The notes beneath the pieces are model-generated. The model was not told where the DNA came from. It searched no databases and was given only the letters and a program-made list of their open reading frames with translations. Position numbers and translations under genes: made by a program. From a virus, in the IMG/VR virus record IMGVR_UViG_3300032291_002524, positions 1 to 64,000 of that record: 64,000 nt of DNA; one strand, given 5' to 3'. Below are positions 28,527 to 36,012 of the stretch, piece by piece (the stretch's first letter is position 1; every line of letters starts with the position of its first letter).

Positions 28527-29432
28527 TTATTTATCAGTGCTGTCGTCCAAATCAGTTGTTTTAAATTTATTATTTGAATATTCCATAAATAAATTTAAAA
28601 TCATTGATAATTTACCGTATAGGTTTTCTCTATCGAATTTATTACCTAATAATTTACTGCTCATAGGATTATTGTTATCATCGTAAATAACAAGACCTAA
28701 TGGTGCAGGAAATCTACCACCTAAATAATTAGCATTTGGTTTATTTATAAAAATACCATATTTGGTACTACCTAATTTATCCGATAAATCTTTATTTTTA
28801 ATAATCAGATACCCAAGACTTCCTGATTTGATGTGTTTATTAAACCATTCTGAACCTTTTTCATCTCTTCCTGTTGTACACCATTTAGTTCCAGCACCGT
28901 ATTTACAAGATGCGTTATGTGTATAAGGAATTACCATTAAAAAATTATCGTCTTCATATATTTTATTATATTCTTCAAAATCAACTTTAAATTTTTCAGA
29001 TAATACTTTTTTATTAATTAATGATTCTTTTTTACTTTTAGGTTTATATGAAGTGTAGACGGGTTTCTGACCTTTACCTGTTTGAGTATCTTTCTTTTCT
29101 GCTCTTCTTTTTTGTGAACACGCTGCCCTTTTTTGAGCATCTGTCATTTTACTGGCAACACCCGCGGCTCGACATTTTGGATACGCACCTTTATCCGCAT
29201 TATCACGACCACAAGGAGGATGACCACCACCTTCTTTTTTTCTACAAATATTTACCCAAGGACCCTTAGGTTGTTTAGAACCCTTAGGCTTCTTTTTTGT
29301 TCCAAACCAAACCGCTAAATCTTCAACTATTTTGGTTTTATCGATAGTCTCTACAATAGAATCTTTATTGTTTGACCAAACAATAATATCATTGTTTTTA
29401 ACATCTTTAATTGACACTTTATTTGTTAACAT
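28527..29432 (-). CDS. Two-module phage protein: DUF5872-like and THNASC-TKWC modules
   Basis: 301 aa. The first module (~residues 50-115) is basic and cysteine-rich: PWVNICRKKEGGGHPPCGR, then KGAYPKCRAAGVASKM, the DUF5872-type pattern of marine phages. The second (~residues 150-265) contains PYTHNASCKYGAGTKWCTTG, a motif shared with the 717-aa protein at 48521-50674. A Lys-rich linker joins them. It is convergent with the gene at 27825, one base apart, and a late motif lies 20 nt upstream. No catalytic role is known. Confidence 0.6.
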   Translation of the reverse strand: MLTNKVSIKDVKNNDIIVWSNNKDSIVETIDKTKIVEDLAVWFGTKKKPKGSKQPKGPWVNICRKKEGGGHPPCGRDNADKGAYPKCRAAGVASKMTDAQKRAACSQKRRAEKKDTQTGKGQKPVYTSYKPKSKKESLINKKVLSEKFKVDFEEYNKIYEDDNFLMVIPYTHNASCKYGAGTKWCTTGRDEKGSEWFNKHIKSGSLGYLIIKNKDLSDKLGSTKYGIFINKPNANYLGGRFPAPLGLVIYDDNNNPMSSKLLGNKFDRENLYGKLSMILNLFMEYSNNKFKTTDLDDSTDK

Positions 29433-29451
29433 TAATTAAGTATATTTTAAT

Positions 29452-29460
29452 TATAAATAT
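29452..29460. promoter_or_regulatory. Candidate late promoter motif in a divergent gap
   Basis: TATAAATAT on the plus strand, so ATATTTATA in sense for the minus-strand gene starting at 29432 (20 nt away). The plus-strand gene at 29466 starts five nt downstream, so the site lies between two divergent genes. The sense-orientation match favours the minus-strand gene. Confidence 0.5.
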
Positions 29461-29465
29461 CACGT

Positions 29466-29711
29466 ATGGCAAATAGATTTAATATTTTTGAGAAATATCC
29501 CATTGAAAATAATATCGAATTTGAAATGTTATTATCGACCATCGAAAAAGAACAATCATTATTTTATTTGATAGAGTCAGTTAAATATGCCAATAGTTGT
29601 GGCGTTTTCTCAATGGAAGAAACTGAATTAATTTCAAAATGTATTCGAAAATTATACGAACCGCCGAAAACAATTATTGAAACTGATGAAAATAAAAAAG
29701 GGACGAATTAA
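29466..29711 (+). CDS. Small hypothetical protein
   Basis: 81 aa, acidic helical protein with one cysteine pair context (NSCGVFSMEETELISKC). No family recognised. Its stop codon lies inside the loop of the shared hairpin terminator that separates it from the capsid gene. Confidence 0.55.
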   Translation: MANRFNIFEKYPIENNIEFEMLLSTIEKEQSLFYLIESVKYANSCGVFSMEETELISKCIRKLYEPPKTIIETDENKKGTN

Positions 29712-29728
29712 TCGTCCCTTTAATTTTT
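29694..29728. terminator. Bidirectional hairpin terminator
   Basis: GGGACGA / TCGTCCC stem (29701-29707 with 29713-29719) with a 5-nt loop, flanked by an A-run on the left and T-rich DNA on the right. It can end transcripts of both the plus gene at 29466 and the minus capsid gene. Confidence 0.8.
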
Positions 29729-29743
29729 TTATTAAGATTATGA

Positions 29744-31549
29744 TTATCTCAATTCTCTTAAATCGAATGTACGAACACCATCCACAGTAATTCTACCATA
29801 GAATCTGTTGTTCACCATCTTCTTAGCGTATCTTGTCATGATACCTTTGATTGGTGTGAAGTTAAATGGATTGTACATTGTTGGTGTTAATTGTAATGGT
29901 ACGTATGGTGCGTAAACATAACCTGTATCCAACAAAGAGTTACCTTTATGACCCAACAAAACAGTATTAGGTGGGAAGTAAGGGTCTCTATACACTTGGT
30001 ATCTACCTGCCAAAGTACCTACTCTTTCAATACCCATGTTATATTGGTCTTGCTCAGGAGAAGCGTTTGACACGTGGAAGTATTCCAAATCATCAAAGAT
30101 TGCACTGATTTCAGAAGAAACAACAATCCAGTTTGCTCCACCTCTCAAAGTTGATTTGTGGATTTGAGCTGAAATTTGGTTGATAGCTGTAATCAATGTT
30201 TGATTCCAATCTTTTTGTGTATATTGTGTTAATGGGTTAGAAGCTGTACCTCTTTTCCATCCGTTGTAATCCCATCTCAAGTTCCAAGCCGCACCTTTTC
30301 TCAAATCTCTTAAGATTTCTCTATCGATTTCTGCTGCAACTTGCTCAGACAATAAAGCTGTTAATTCAGCCTCAGCGTCGATGTTATGGAATGCTGCAAC
30401 GTCTTGTGCCAATTCAGGTGACCATTGAGCTCTTAATTTTCTTTCAGTTACAGAAACAGTTACAGATTCTAAATCAAAAGAAACTTCACCAATTTGGTCA
30501 TCAAATTCCAATTCTCTGTATGCTCTAAATGTGGTTGTAAATTGTGTATTAATCGTAGCAGTTCCAGCAATTGTCGTTGTTAAACCTGAATAACCATCTA
30601 GTGAATTTGCTCCGATTGAACAAGGTCTTTGTAAATCAGCTTCTAAGTAGATGAATCCATTAGCATCACAAAGGTTATCATATGTACCACCATTTGCGCC
30701 ACCTGTTGGGAATGTTGTAGTTGTTTGAGAACCGTATTGAACGATACCTTTACCATATTTTTGAGTTACAACTCTAAATAATAGGTTTGAAGAACCCATA
30801 CCTGAAAATGCTCCACCAGCTGTTGTAACCGCTTTAACAGTCAAATCAGATAAGAATGACTCATTATCCATAACTTGACCATCAGGACCGATTAATTTAC
30901 CAGCACCTGCGTTACTGAAACCTGACATAACAAGTAACACTTTTCTATATTCACCAGCACCGTAACCTGATGTTACTAAATCTGAACCTGACCATGCAAC
31001 AGTTGAGTTAGAAGCTGTAACAGCACTGAAAGCTCCTTTAGAATAATCGAATATTCCTGGAGGGTCTAAAGTTGCTTCGTCACCTTCGTAGAATCTGTCA
31101 TACAAATTCTTATCGTTTGCAGCGTAACCAGTATCAGGTGATGCAGGTCCGTTTGGTGCTCCAAAAGGTGCGTAGTGGTTACCACCAGCTGTTGGGTCTT
31201 GACCCGTAGTGTAAGCTTGAATTTTAGGTACGAAGTAGAACAATTTACCGATAGGTAAGTTCATAGCTTGTACAGACACGATGTCGTTTGCTAACAATTT
31301 AGAGAAAACTCTTCTTACGATTGGGAAAACAACCGTTTCGAAAGAACCATCTGATGATGTGCTAGCCGCTTCGTTAATTAAGTGAGATGCTTGGTTTTCA
31401 TAAAGTTGAGCGATGTTTTCTTTAACATGACCTCTCAAATTTTCTAAGAAACCTAATTTATCCCATTTGTTGATTGTATCTTCTTTGATAACTTTAAGGT
31501 GCTTAAGACCGATATTACCAACAAGACCTGATTCTAATAATGCTCCCAT
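29744..31549 (-). CDS. Major capsid protein, T4 gp23-like
   Basis: 601 aa. The N-terminal ~60 residues are helical, then VFPIVRRVFSKLLANDIVSV and QAMNLPIGKLFYFVPK give the gp23-type HK97-fold core. A candidate maturation site HLINE/A follows residue 60, matching the T4 protease consensus (L/I)-x-E before a small residue, close to the position used in T4 gp23. Sequence is less AT-rich and more regular in codon use than its neighbours, as for a highly expressed gene. It follows the scaffold gene on the same strand with a 39-nt gap and no motif of its own. Confidence 0.88.
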   Translation of the reverse strand: MGALLESGLVGNIGLKHLKVIKEDTINKWDKLGFLENLRGHVKENIAQLYENQASHLINEAASTSSDGSFETVVFPIVRRVFSKLLANDIVSVQAMNLPIGKLFYFVPKIQAYTTGQDPTAGGNHYAPFGAPNGPASPDTGYAANDKNLYDRFYEGDEATLDPPGIFDYSKGAFSAVTASNSTVAWSGSDLVTSGYGAGEYRKVLLVMSGFSNAGAGKLIGPDGQVMDNESFLSDLTVKAVTTAGGAFSGMGSSNLLFRVVTQKYGKGIVQYGSQTTTTFPTGGANGGTYDNLCDANGFIYLEADLQRPCSIGANSLDGYSGLTTTIAGTATINTQFTTTFRAYRELEFDDQIGEVSFDLESVTVSVTERKLRAQWSPELAQDVAAFHNIDAEAELTALLSEQVAAEIDREILRDLRKGAAWNLRWDYNGWKRGTASNPLTQYTQKDWNQTLITAINQISAQIHKSTLRGGANWIVVSSEISAIFDDLEYFHVSNASPEQDQYNMGIERVGTLAGRYQVYRDPYFPPNTVLLGHKGNSLLDTGYVYAPYVPLQLTPTMYNPFNFTPIKGIMTRYAKKMVNNRFYGRITVDGVRTFDLRELR

Positions 31550-31588
31550 TGTATTTAATTTTTATTTTTTTAGTTTATTTTTATTTAT

Positions 31589-33100
31589 TTATTTTATTTT
31601 TGACATAAGGTCCTTCATTCTTAAGAACTGTGGATTTTCATATGTCTTACTTTCAATCAAATTTGTTGAACCTTTTGAAGGTGTTCTATCGATATTTTCA
31701 ACAATTGATTCTTTAACCACTGTTGTTTTTTTACCATCTAACTCACCCTTAATCTGTGTATAAAGATTTTTAGATTCTTTGATTGTTTCGACGTTATCGA
31801 AACGTCTCATTATGTTTATTTTTTCTTGTTTAGTTGTTGAATGTTCAGTGAACAATTTAGTAGCGTAAGCTAAATTTGAATTGAATACAGCCACTTCGTT
31901 TAATTTTTCTCTGAAAATATTTAACGCTTTTCTATATTCATCATTTTTAGTTCTTAAAGTTTCAACTTCCTCTTTTAATGCGGAATTAGTTACAACTTTC
32001 ATTTTTGGAAGACCTCTCTTAGGGTAATTTCTACTACCATTTCCAAAAGTTCTTGACGCTTCTGTAGTTTCTTCTTCTTCAAAAGCCTTTCTCTTCAAAG
32101 TATCACCTTCTTTAAATTCACCTTTTACGAATTTTTTAGCATCTGAAGATATTTTTCCTTTAGGTCCTTTGTGAATGTTTTCACCTTTGAATACAACCTT
32201 TTTAGGTCCGTTACCTGTCAAACCTTTTGGTTTTACGGTCATTAACTCGTTCATTTCGTTTTCGCTCATTGGTTTTCTTTTACGAACTTTAAAAGGTTTT
32301 TGATATTTGTCTTTATACGCATTAAAGAGATTTTTATCACTGTCACTTTCAGGTTTAAACCATCTTTGTTTATCACCATACTTCGATACTAAGTCATCAT
32401 AAGAGTCAATATCTTCTTCATCATAGTCAAAATCAAAACCACCTTTATATTGTCTATCATTCTTATCGTACCAACCATGTTCATCGTCAATACTCATAAA
32501 CATATCATCTTCGTCTTCCATTTCAATTTCATAGACGATTTCTTCATCACCATCTTCAAATTCAACTTCATCATATGACTCATCATCCATATCTAATTCA
32601 TCATCACCATCAATTGGGAATGACATAGAATCTGTTTGTGTTAACATGTCAACGTCGGCATTATTACCATTCTTTTGAATGATAAGTCTGTCTTCGTCAC
32701 CCATACCCATAACAACTTTTAGGATTTCATCATCTGATGCTTGTGTTAAATCTAACGGTGATAATTCATCTTCGTCGTCCATCATATCTTCATCTGACAT
32801 TTCATCACCCATGTCTGACATAGGTAATTCCATTTCATCATCTGACATGTCGATTTCTAATGAATCTTCCTCTTCTTGTTCATCCATACTCATGTGAGTA
32901 CCTTCTTCCATTTCAGGAGACATTTCATCTTCCATCATTTCATTTCCAGCCTCATCTTCCAAAGACTCTTTTACTAATTCTTCGATTTCACCCTTCATTA
33001 TAGAAGAGAGTATTCCTTTTGAGTTTTCAGTTACTACCTGTTGCAAATTTTTCATTTGTAATAAGGCATCTTCAACTAATGATTTTTTTTCTGTGCTCAT
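31589..33100 (-). CDS. Prohead core/scaffolding protein (gp22-type by position)
   Basis: 503 aa. Residues ~40-215 are extremely acidic, with runs of Asp, Glu and Met (MSDDEMELPMSDMGDEM). The middle (~220-370) is mixed and basic in places, and the C-terminal third is helical (ALKEEVETLRTKNDEYRKAL, a probable coiled coil). Acidic helical proteins encoded between the capsid protein and the prohead protease are scaffolding cores in T4-like phages. The fold itself is not recognisable, so the call rests on position and composition. A late motif lies 31 nt upstream. Confidence 0.65.
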   Translation of the reverse strand: MSTEKKSLVEDALLQMKNLQQVVTENSKGILSSIMKGEIEELVKESLEDEAGNEMMEDEMSPEMEEGTHMSMDEQEEEDSLEIDMSDDEMELPMSDMGDEMSDEDMMDDEDELSPLDLTQASDDEILKVVMGMGDEDRLIIQKNGNNADVDMLTQTDSMSFPIDGDDELDMDDESYDEVEFEDGDEEIVYEIEMEDEDDMFMSIDDEHGWYDKNDRQYKGGFDFDYDEEDIDSYDDLVSKYGDKQRWFKPESDSDKNLFNAYKDKYQKPFKVRKRKPMSENEMNELMTVKPKGLTGNGPKKVVFKGENIHKGPKGKISSDAKKFVKGEFKEGDTLKRKAFEEEETTEASRTFGNGSRNYPKRGLPKMKVVTNSALKEEVETLRTKNDEYRKALNIFREKLNEVAVFNSNLAYATKLFTEHSTTKQEKINIMRRFDNVETIKESKNLYTQIKGELDGKKTTVVKESIVENIDRTPSKGSTNLIESKTYENPQFLRMKDLMSKIK

Positions 33101-33131
33101 TTTTTAGCAATAAAAATTGTTTTATTTTCAT

Positions 33132-33139
33132 TATAAATA
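33132..33139 (-). promoter_or_regulatory. Candidate late promoter motif
   Basis: Sense-strand ATATTTATAA, 31 nt upstream of the scaffold start at 33100; it could drive scaffold and capsid together. Confidence 0.5.
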
Positions 33140-33182
33140 TGTTCAATTTAGAAAAAGTTATATTTGGAAATAGATTAAAATA

Positions 33183-33211
33183 AAAAAAACCCGATTTCTC
33201 GGGTTTTTAGT
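33183..33211 (-). terminator. Hairpin terminator
   Basis: CCCGA / TCGGG stem (around 33190-33203) flanked by A-run and T-run; on the minus strand the stem is followed by T residues. It lies just downstream of the DUF4494-type gene and upstream of the scaffold promoter. Confidence 0.75.
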
Positions 33212-33233
33212 TTTAAATTAATAAGTTTTTTAA

Positions 33234-33443
33234 TTAATCGAACACTTCATCGATTTTACTTTCAGATACTGATGTTATTCTCCAATCATGTTGAAATCCT
33301 TTAAATTTGTCAGTGACTTTGGCTTCAACATCGGTAACGGAATACCCTTTAACCAATTTCTGTTCTGCGATTTTTTTAATCTTACCTGAATTTTCATCAA
33401 TTAAATCGTACTGAATTTTTGCTACAAAATATTTTTGGTCCAT
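33234..33443 (-). CDS. DUF4494-type small protein
   Basis: 69 aa. The pattern YFVAKIQYD...GKIKKIAEQKLVKGYSVTDVEAKV...WRITSVSESKIDEVF follows that of DUF4494, a family found in Bacteroidota and their phages, including the 'F..AE.(V/I)' core and the 'I.....S...E(I/V)' end. Function unknown. Encoded eight bases downstream of the protease gene on the same strand. Confidence 0.7.
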   Translation of the reverse strand: MDQKYFVAKIQYDLIDENSGKIKKIAEQKLVKGYSVTDVEAKVTDKFKGFQHDWRITSVSESKIDEVFD

Positions 33444-33451
33444 ATTATATA

Positions 33452-34165
33452 TTATCTATTTCCCAAAAAATCGTTTAATTTTGTCATTAAGTCAAGTGAT
33501 TTCGATAATCCTCCGTAATTTTTTGGTTCGTTAACCTTTTTTTCTTCTTCTAACTTCTCATCATATAATTGTCTATCATCTTTATTTAAGTAAAGATACG
33601 CGCCAGGTGTTGATGGATTCATAACTAAGTCAAAACATATAAATTCATAGTCATCTTTAACTTCATTATATTCACCTTTCTTTTCTAATGAACCAACACC
33701 ACGAGATGATACACCCATAGTGACACCTTGTCTCATTAGATTAGCCGCTATGTCCCCCTTGGTTGAAACAATCCCTCTTTCGTGAAACCCTGGTGATGTT
33801 AATAATCTTAACTTACCCATCAATACATTATCATCCCACCATACTTCATCAATAATATGTGAAACACGGTCCAAATCAATTAATGATGATTCGGGGTGAT
33901 TTAATTCCGAAGTGGACAAACCTTTTTCAATTAAATGTTGATATTTTTCAGCTTCTCTTCTTAGGATTTTTTCAGGATAAATTCTACCGTTTCTATTTGG
34001 TATTCCATACTTTTGTAATGTTGCATAAAAAACAAATGGTTTAGAATGGTCCAATTGAGTCTTTTTCCCAAAATTTTCATTAAGTGAATTTTTCCAAGAC
34101 ACAGAACCTGCATCATATTCGATTAATATCCCTTTACCAATTTCATTAGGTCCTAATATTTTCAT
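33452..34165 (-). CDS. Prohead maturation protease, T4 gp21-like
   Basis: The frame extends to 34282, but the start at 34165 (MKILGPNEIGKG) is preferred: it begins at the conserved domain, and a late motif lies 15 nt upstream inside the longer frame. From this start the protein is 237 aa. The motifs TSELNHPESSLIDLDRVSHI (catalytic His in LNHP) and TMGVSSRGVGSL (catalytic Ser) are the gp21-type serine protease signature. The enzyme cleaves scaffold and capsid N-termini at (I/L)-x-E sites during head maturation. Encoded close to scaffold, capsid and portal, as in T4. Confidence 0.88.
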   Translation of the reverse strand: MKILGPNEIGKGILIEYDAGSVSWKNSLNENFGKKTQLDHSKPFVFYATLQKYGIPNRNGRIYPEKILRREAEKYQHLIEKGLSTSELNHPESSLIDLDRVSHIIDEVWWDDNVLMGKLRLLTSPGFHERGIVSTKGDIAANLMRQGVTMGVSSRGVGSLEKKGEYNEVKDDYEFICFDLVMNPSTPGAYLYLNKDDRQLYDEKLEEEKKVNEPKNYGGLSKSLDLMTKLNDFLGNR

Positions 34166-34179
34166 AAATTGTTTTTTAT

Positions 34180-34187
34180 AATAAATA
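34180..34187 (-). promoter_or_regulatory. Candidate late promoter motif
   Basis: Sense TATTTATT, 14-15 nt upstream of the preferred protease start at 34165. Confidence 0.5.
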
Positions 34188-34193
34188 TAAGGT

Positions 34194-34652
34194 TCAAATA
34201 AAGTTTTTGTTTTTTGTTGTATCTTTAGATAGTTGAATGTCAAAATATTTTGACTTAGATAGAATATTATTATGAATTTCATTCATAATAAGTTCAACTT
34301 CATTTTTAATTTTTTCAGATTTGAAGTCACACGGTTCTTTTAAAAATAATGTTATTTCTAAATTTAAGAAACTCGATTTTGATAATTTAATACCACTTGT
34401 TCTTAAATCCATGTCAACAATAAAATTATCTTTAAATAATTTTCTATTACAAATATTTAATATTTTATGTTTTATGGTTCTTGATATTGAACCTACTGTT
34501 AAATTCCAATTTCCTCTTTCTTCTTTTGGTACCACCCAAGTTTGAATTACGATGTAAATTGATTTTAAATCTGTTGTATCAACACTACCATAATAACATT
34601 TAGCGTCACGAAACAAATTTAAACTAATCGTCTTTCCTTTTTTCATCCTCAA
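34194..34652 (-). CDS. Hypothetical protein
   Basis: 152 aa, Lys/Asn/Ile-rich, with no recognised motif. It contains IYIVIQTWVVPKEERGNWN near residue 32, suggesting a beta-sheet domain. No late motif upstream; it is divergent from the bS21 gene with a 100-nt gap. Unassigned. Confidence 0.55.
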   Translation of the reverse strand: MRMKKGKTISLNLFRDAKCYYGSVDTTDLKSIYIVIQTWVVPKEERGNWNLTVGSISRTIKHKILNICNRKLFKDNFIVDMDLRTSGIKLSKSSFLNLEITLFLKEPCDFKSEKIKNEVELIMNEIHNNILSKSKYFDIQLSKDTTKNKNFI

Positions 34653-34727
34653 ATCATAATAATTACATGTTTATTTTGGTTAAAATATACGAAAAAAAAA
34701 CTTATTAACAAAATTTATTTTAAATTG

Positions 34728-34735
34728 TATTTATA
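34728..34735 (+). promoter_or_regulatory. Candidate late promoter motif for bS21
   Basis: GTATTTATAA in sense orientation, 17 nt upstream of the bS21 start at 34753. This places a ribosomal protein gene under the same signal as structural genes. Confidence 0.5.
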
Positions 34736-34752
34736 ATTAAAACAGATTAAAC

Positions 34753-34941
34753 ATGATTTACATTGAAATAAATAAGGGTGAAAATTTAGAAAAAGCATTA
34801 AAGATTTATAAAAATAAAATTAAATCGACAAAACAAACCGAACGAATTAGAAAAAAACAAGAATTTATTAAAAAATCAGTTATTAAACGTAATATGATTA
34901 ACAAGGCAAAGTATAAACAAAAATTTATAAATAACGATTAA
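34753..34941 (+). CDS. rpsU: Ribosomal protein bS21
   Basis: 62 aa. The sequence follows Bacteroidota bS21 along its length: IEINKGENLEKALKIYKNKI, then a basic helix with RIRKKQEFIKKSVIKR and a NKAKYKQKF C-terminal helix. The usual family features, an N-terminal strand followed by two basic helices, are all there, and the length fits. bS21 sits near the 3' end of 16S rRNA in the 30S subunit and influences initiation. A phage copy could exchange into host ribosomes. It has a late-type motif and shares an operon with a membrane protein. Confidence 0.88.
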   Translation: MIYIEINKGENLEKALKIYKNKIKSTKQTERIRKKQEFIKKSVIKRNMINKAKYKQKFINND

Positions 34942-34942
34942 A

Positions 34943-35239
34943 ATGATTAAAAAGAAATTATTTTTTGGATGGACAAATATTAAATGGTTTATAACTGAAA
35001 TTATTAATTTATATACAGGTAAACCTTCCTATTTTTCGAAAAAAAGGGTTGAATCAGGTATCGCATTTTTCATCGGTCAATGGGGTATGATATATTTCGT
35101 AATTGAAAACTTATCAAAAATGACAACATCTGATATGGTACTTTGGGCCGGTGTTGAATTTGCAGTTAGTGGTTATATGGTTAACCAAATACAAAAAGAA
35201 AAAAAGAATTTAAAAGAAGATATCGAAGAAGAAGTTTAA
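34943..35239 (+). CDS. Small membrane protein, holin-like by topology
   Basis: 98 aa with two hydrophobic segments, ~residues 40-60 (AFFIGQWGMIYFVIENL) and ~65-82 (MVLWAGVEFAVSGYMV), and a charged C-terminal tail (KEKKNLKEDIEEEV). Two-helix proteins of this size are often phage holins, but no holin family is recognised. It starts one base after bS21 and is followed by a terminator. Confidence 0.5.
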   Translation: MIKKKLFFGWTNIKWFITEIINLYTGKPSYFSKKRVESGIAFFIGQWGMIYFVIENLSKMTTSDMVLWAGVEFAVSGYMVNQIQKEKKNLKEDIEEEV

Positions 35240-35240
35240 C

Positions 35241-35269
35241 AAAAAACCCCCATATTTGGGGGTTTTTTT
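35241..35269. terminator. Bidirectional hairpin terminator
   Basis: CCCCCA / TGGGGG stem (35247-35262) with a TATT loop, flanked by six A and seven T residues. It ends the bS21 operon on the plus strand and the minus-strand gene at 35268-35999. Confidence 0.88.
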
Positions 35270-35999
35270 ATATTGATTCTGATAATTTTTTTAATCGATA
35301 ATATGATAAAGAATCAATTGATGTGTTTTCCACTTTTACCTTAGTACTGTTAATTGTTTTCTCAATTACATCATCATCGATTTGTACCGAATCTAATTTA
35401 TTAAGAATTTCGGTTTTTAATCTTGAAATGCCTTCATTTAATTCATTTGAATCCATTCTCAAAATAGATTTTAATTCAAACAATTCCGATTCAGATAACT
35501 CACTGTATTCTTTTGCGAAAGTTTCCGACACAATATTAAGCATATCTGATATTGGAATATTGATGGTTTCCGTTAATTGACTTTCGTTTTCAACATCTTT
35601 CGAAATTAACTGTAATGTTAATTTATTTTTTGATTCAATTAGATTAATAAAATCCGACGCATTTTTAGCGTTCACCATATTATCAATATCTTGATAATCA
35701 TTAGTAACATCTTCATTTAATGTTTCAACCCAAGAATCAAATTCTTCAAATTGTCTTTTATTGTTGTTAATTTTTGTTTTAATTGTTTCCACACTATATT
35801 CCAAAAAATCTTTAGCAACATCTTCATTAAGGTTATTTGTTTTCATGATTGTTCCATAATCAATAAAAACCTCACCAACTTCCTTATTATTATCTATAAA
35901 TTCTTTAAACTCTTTAACAATTCTTTTAAAATCATCAGTTTTATAAGTTGAAACAAAAGAGTTTTCAACAATACTTTTTAATAATCCAAAATTTCTCAT
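35268..35999 (-). CDS. Hypothetical helical protein in the head gene region
   Basis: 243 aa, acidic, almost entirely helical, with repeated Asn-Glu-rich segments and no recognised motif. It has a late motif three nt upstream and follows the portal gene on the same strand, so it is probably expressed late. An assembly or virion role is inferred from position only. Confidence 0.55.
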   Translation of the reverse strand: MRNFGLLKSIVENSFVSTYKTDDFKRIVKEFKEFIDNNKEVGEVFIDYGTIMKTNNLNEDVAKDFLEYSVETIKTKINNNKRQFEEFDSWVETLNEDVTNDYQDIDNMVNAKNASDFINLIESKNKLTLQLISKDVENESQLTETINIPISDMLNIVSETFAKEYSELSESELFELKSILRMDSNELNEGISRLKTEILNKLDSVQIDDDVIEKTINSTKVKVENTSIDSLSYYRLKKLSESI

Positions 36000-36002
36000 A
36001 TC

Positions 36003-36010
36003 AATAAATA
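36003..36010 (-). promoter_or_regulatory. Candidate late promoter motif
   Basis: Sense TATTTATT within AGTTAAGATATTTATT, three nt upstream of the start at 35999 and inside the 13-nt gap after the portal stop. The same 16-nt string recurs at 53835-53850. Confidence 0.5.
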
Positions 36011-36012
36011 TC

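Noticed and set aside
34166-34282. N-terminal extension of the prohead protease frame
   Set aside because: The extra 39 residues are Ile/Lys/Tyr-rich without family similarity, and the late promoter motif lies inside this stretch; the start at 34165 begins the conserved domain.
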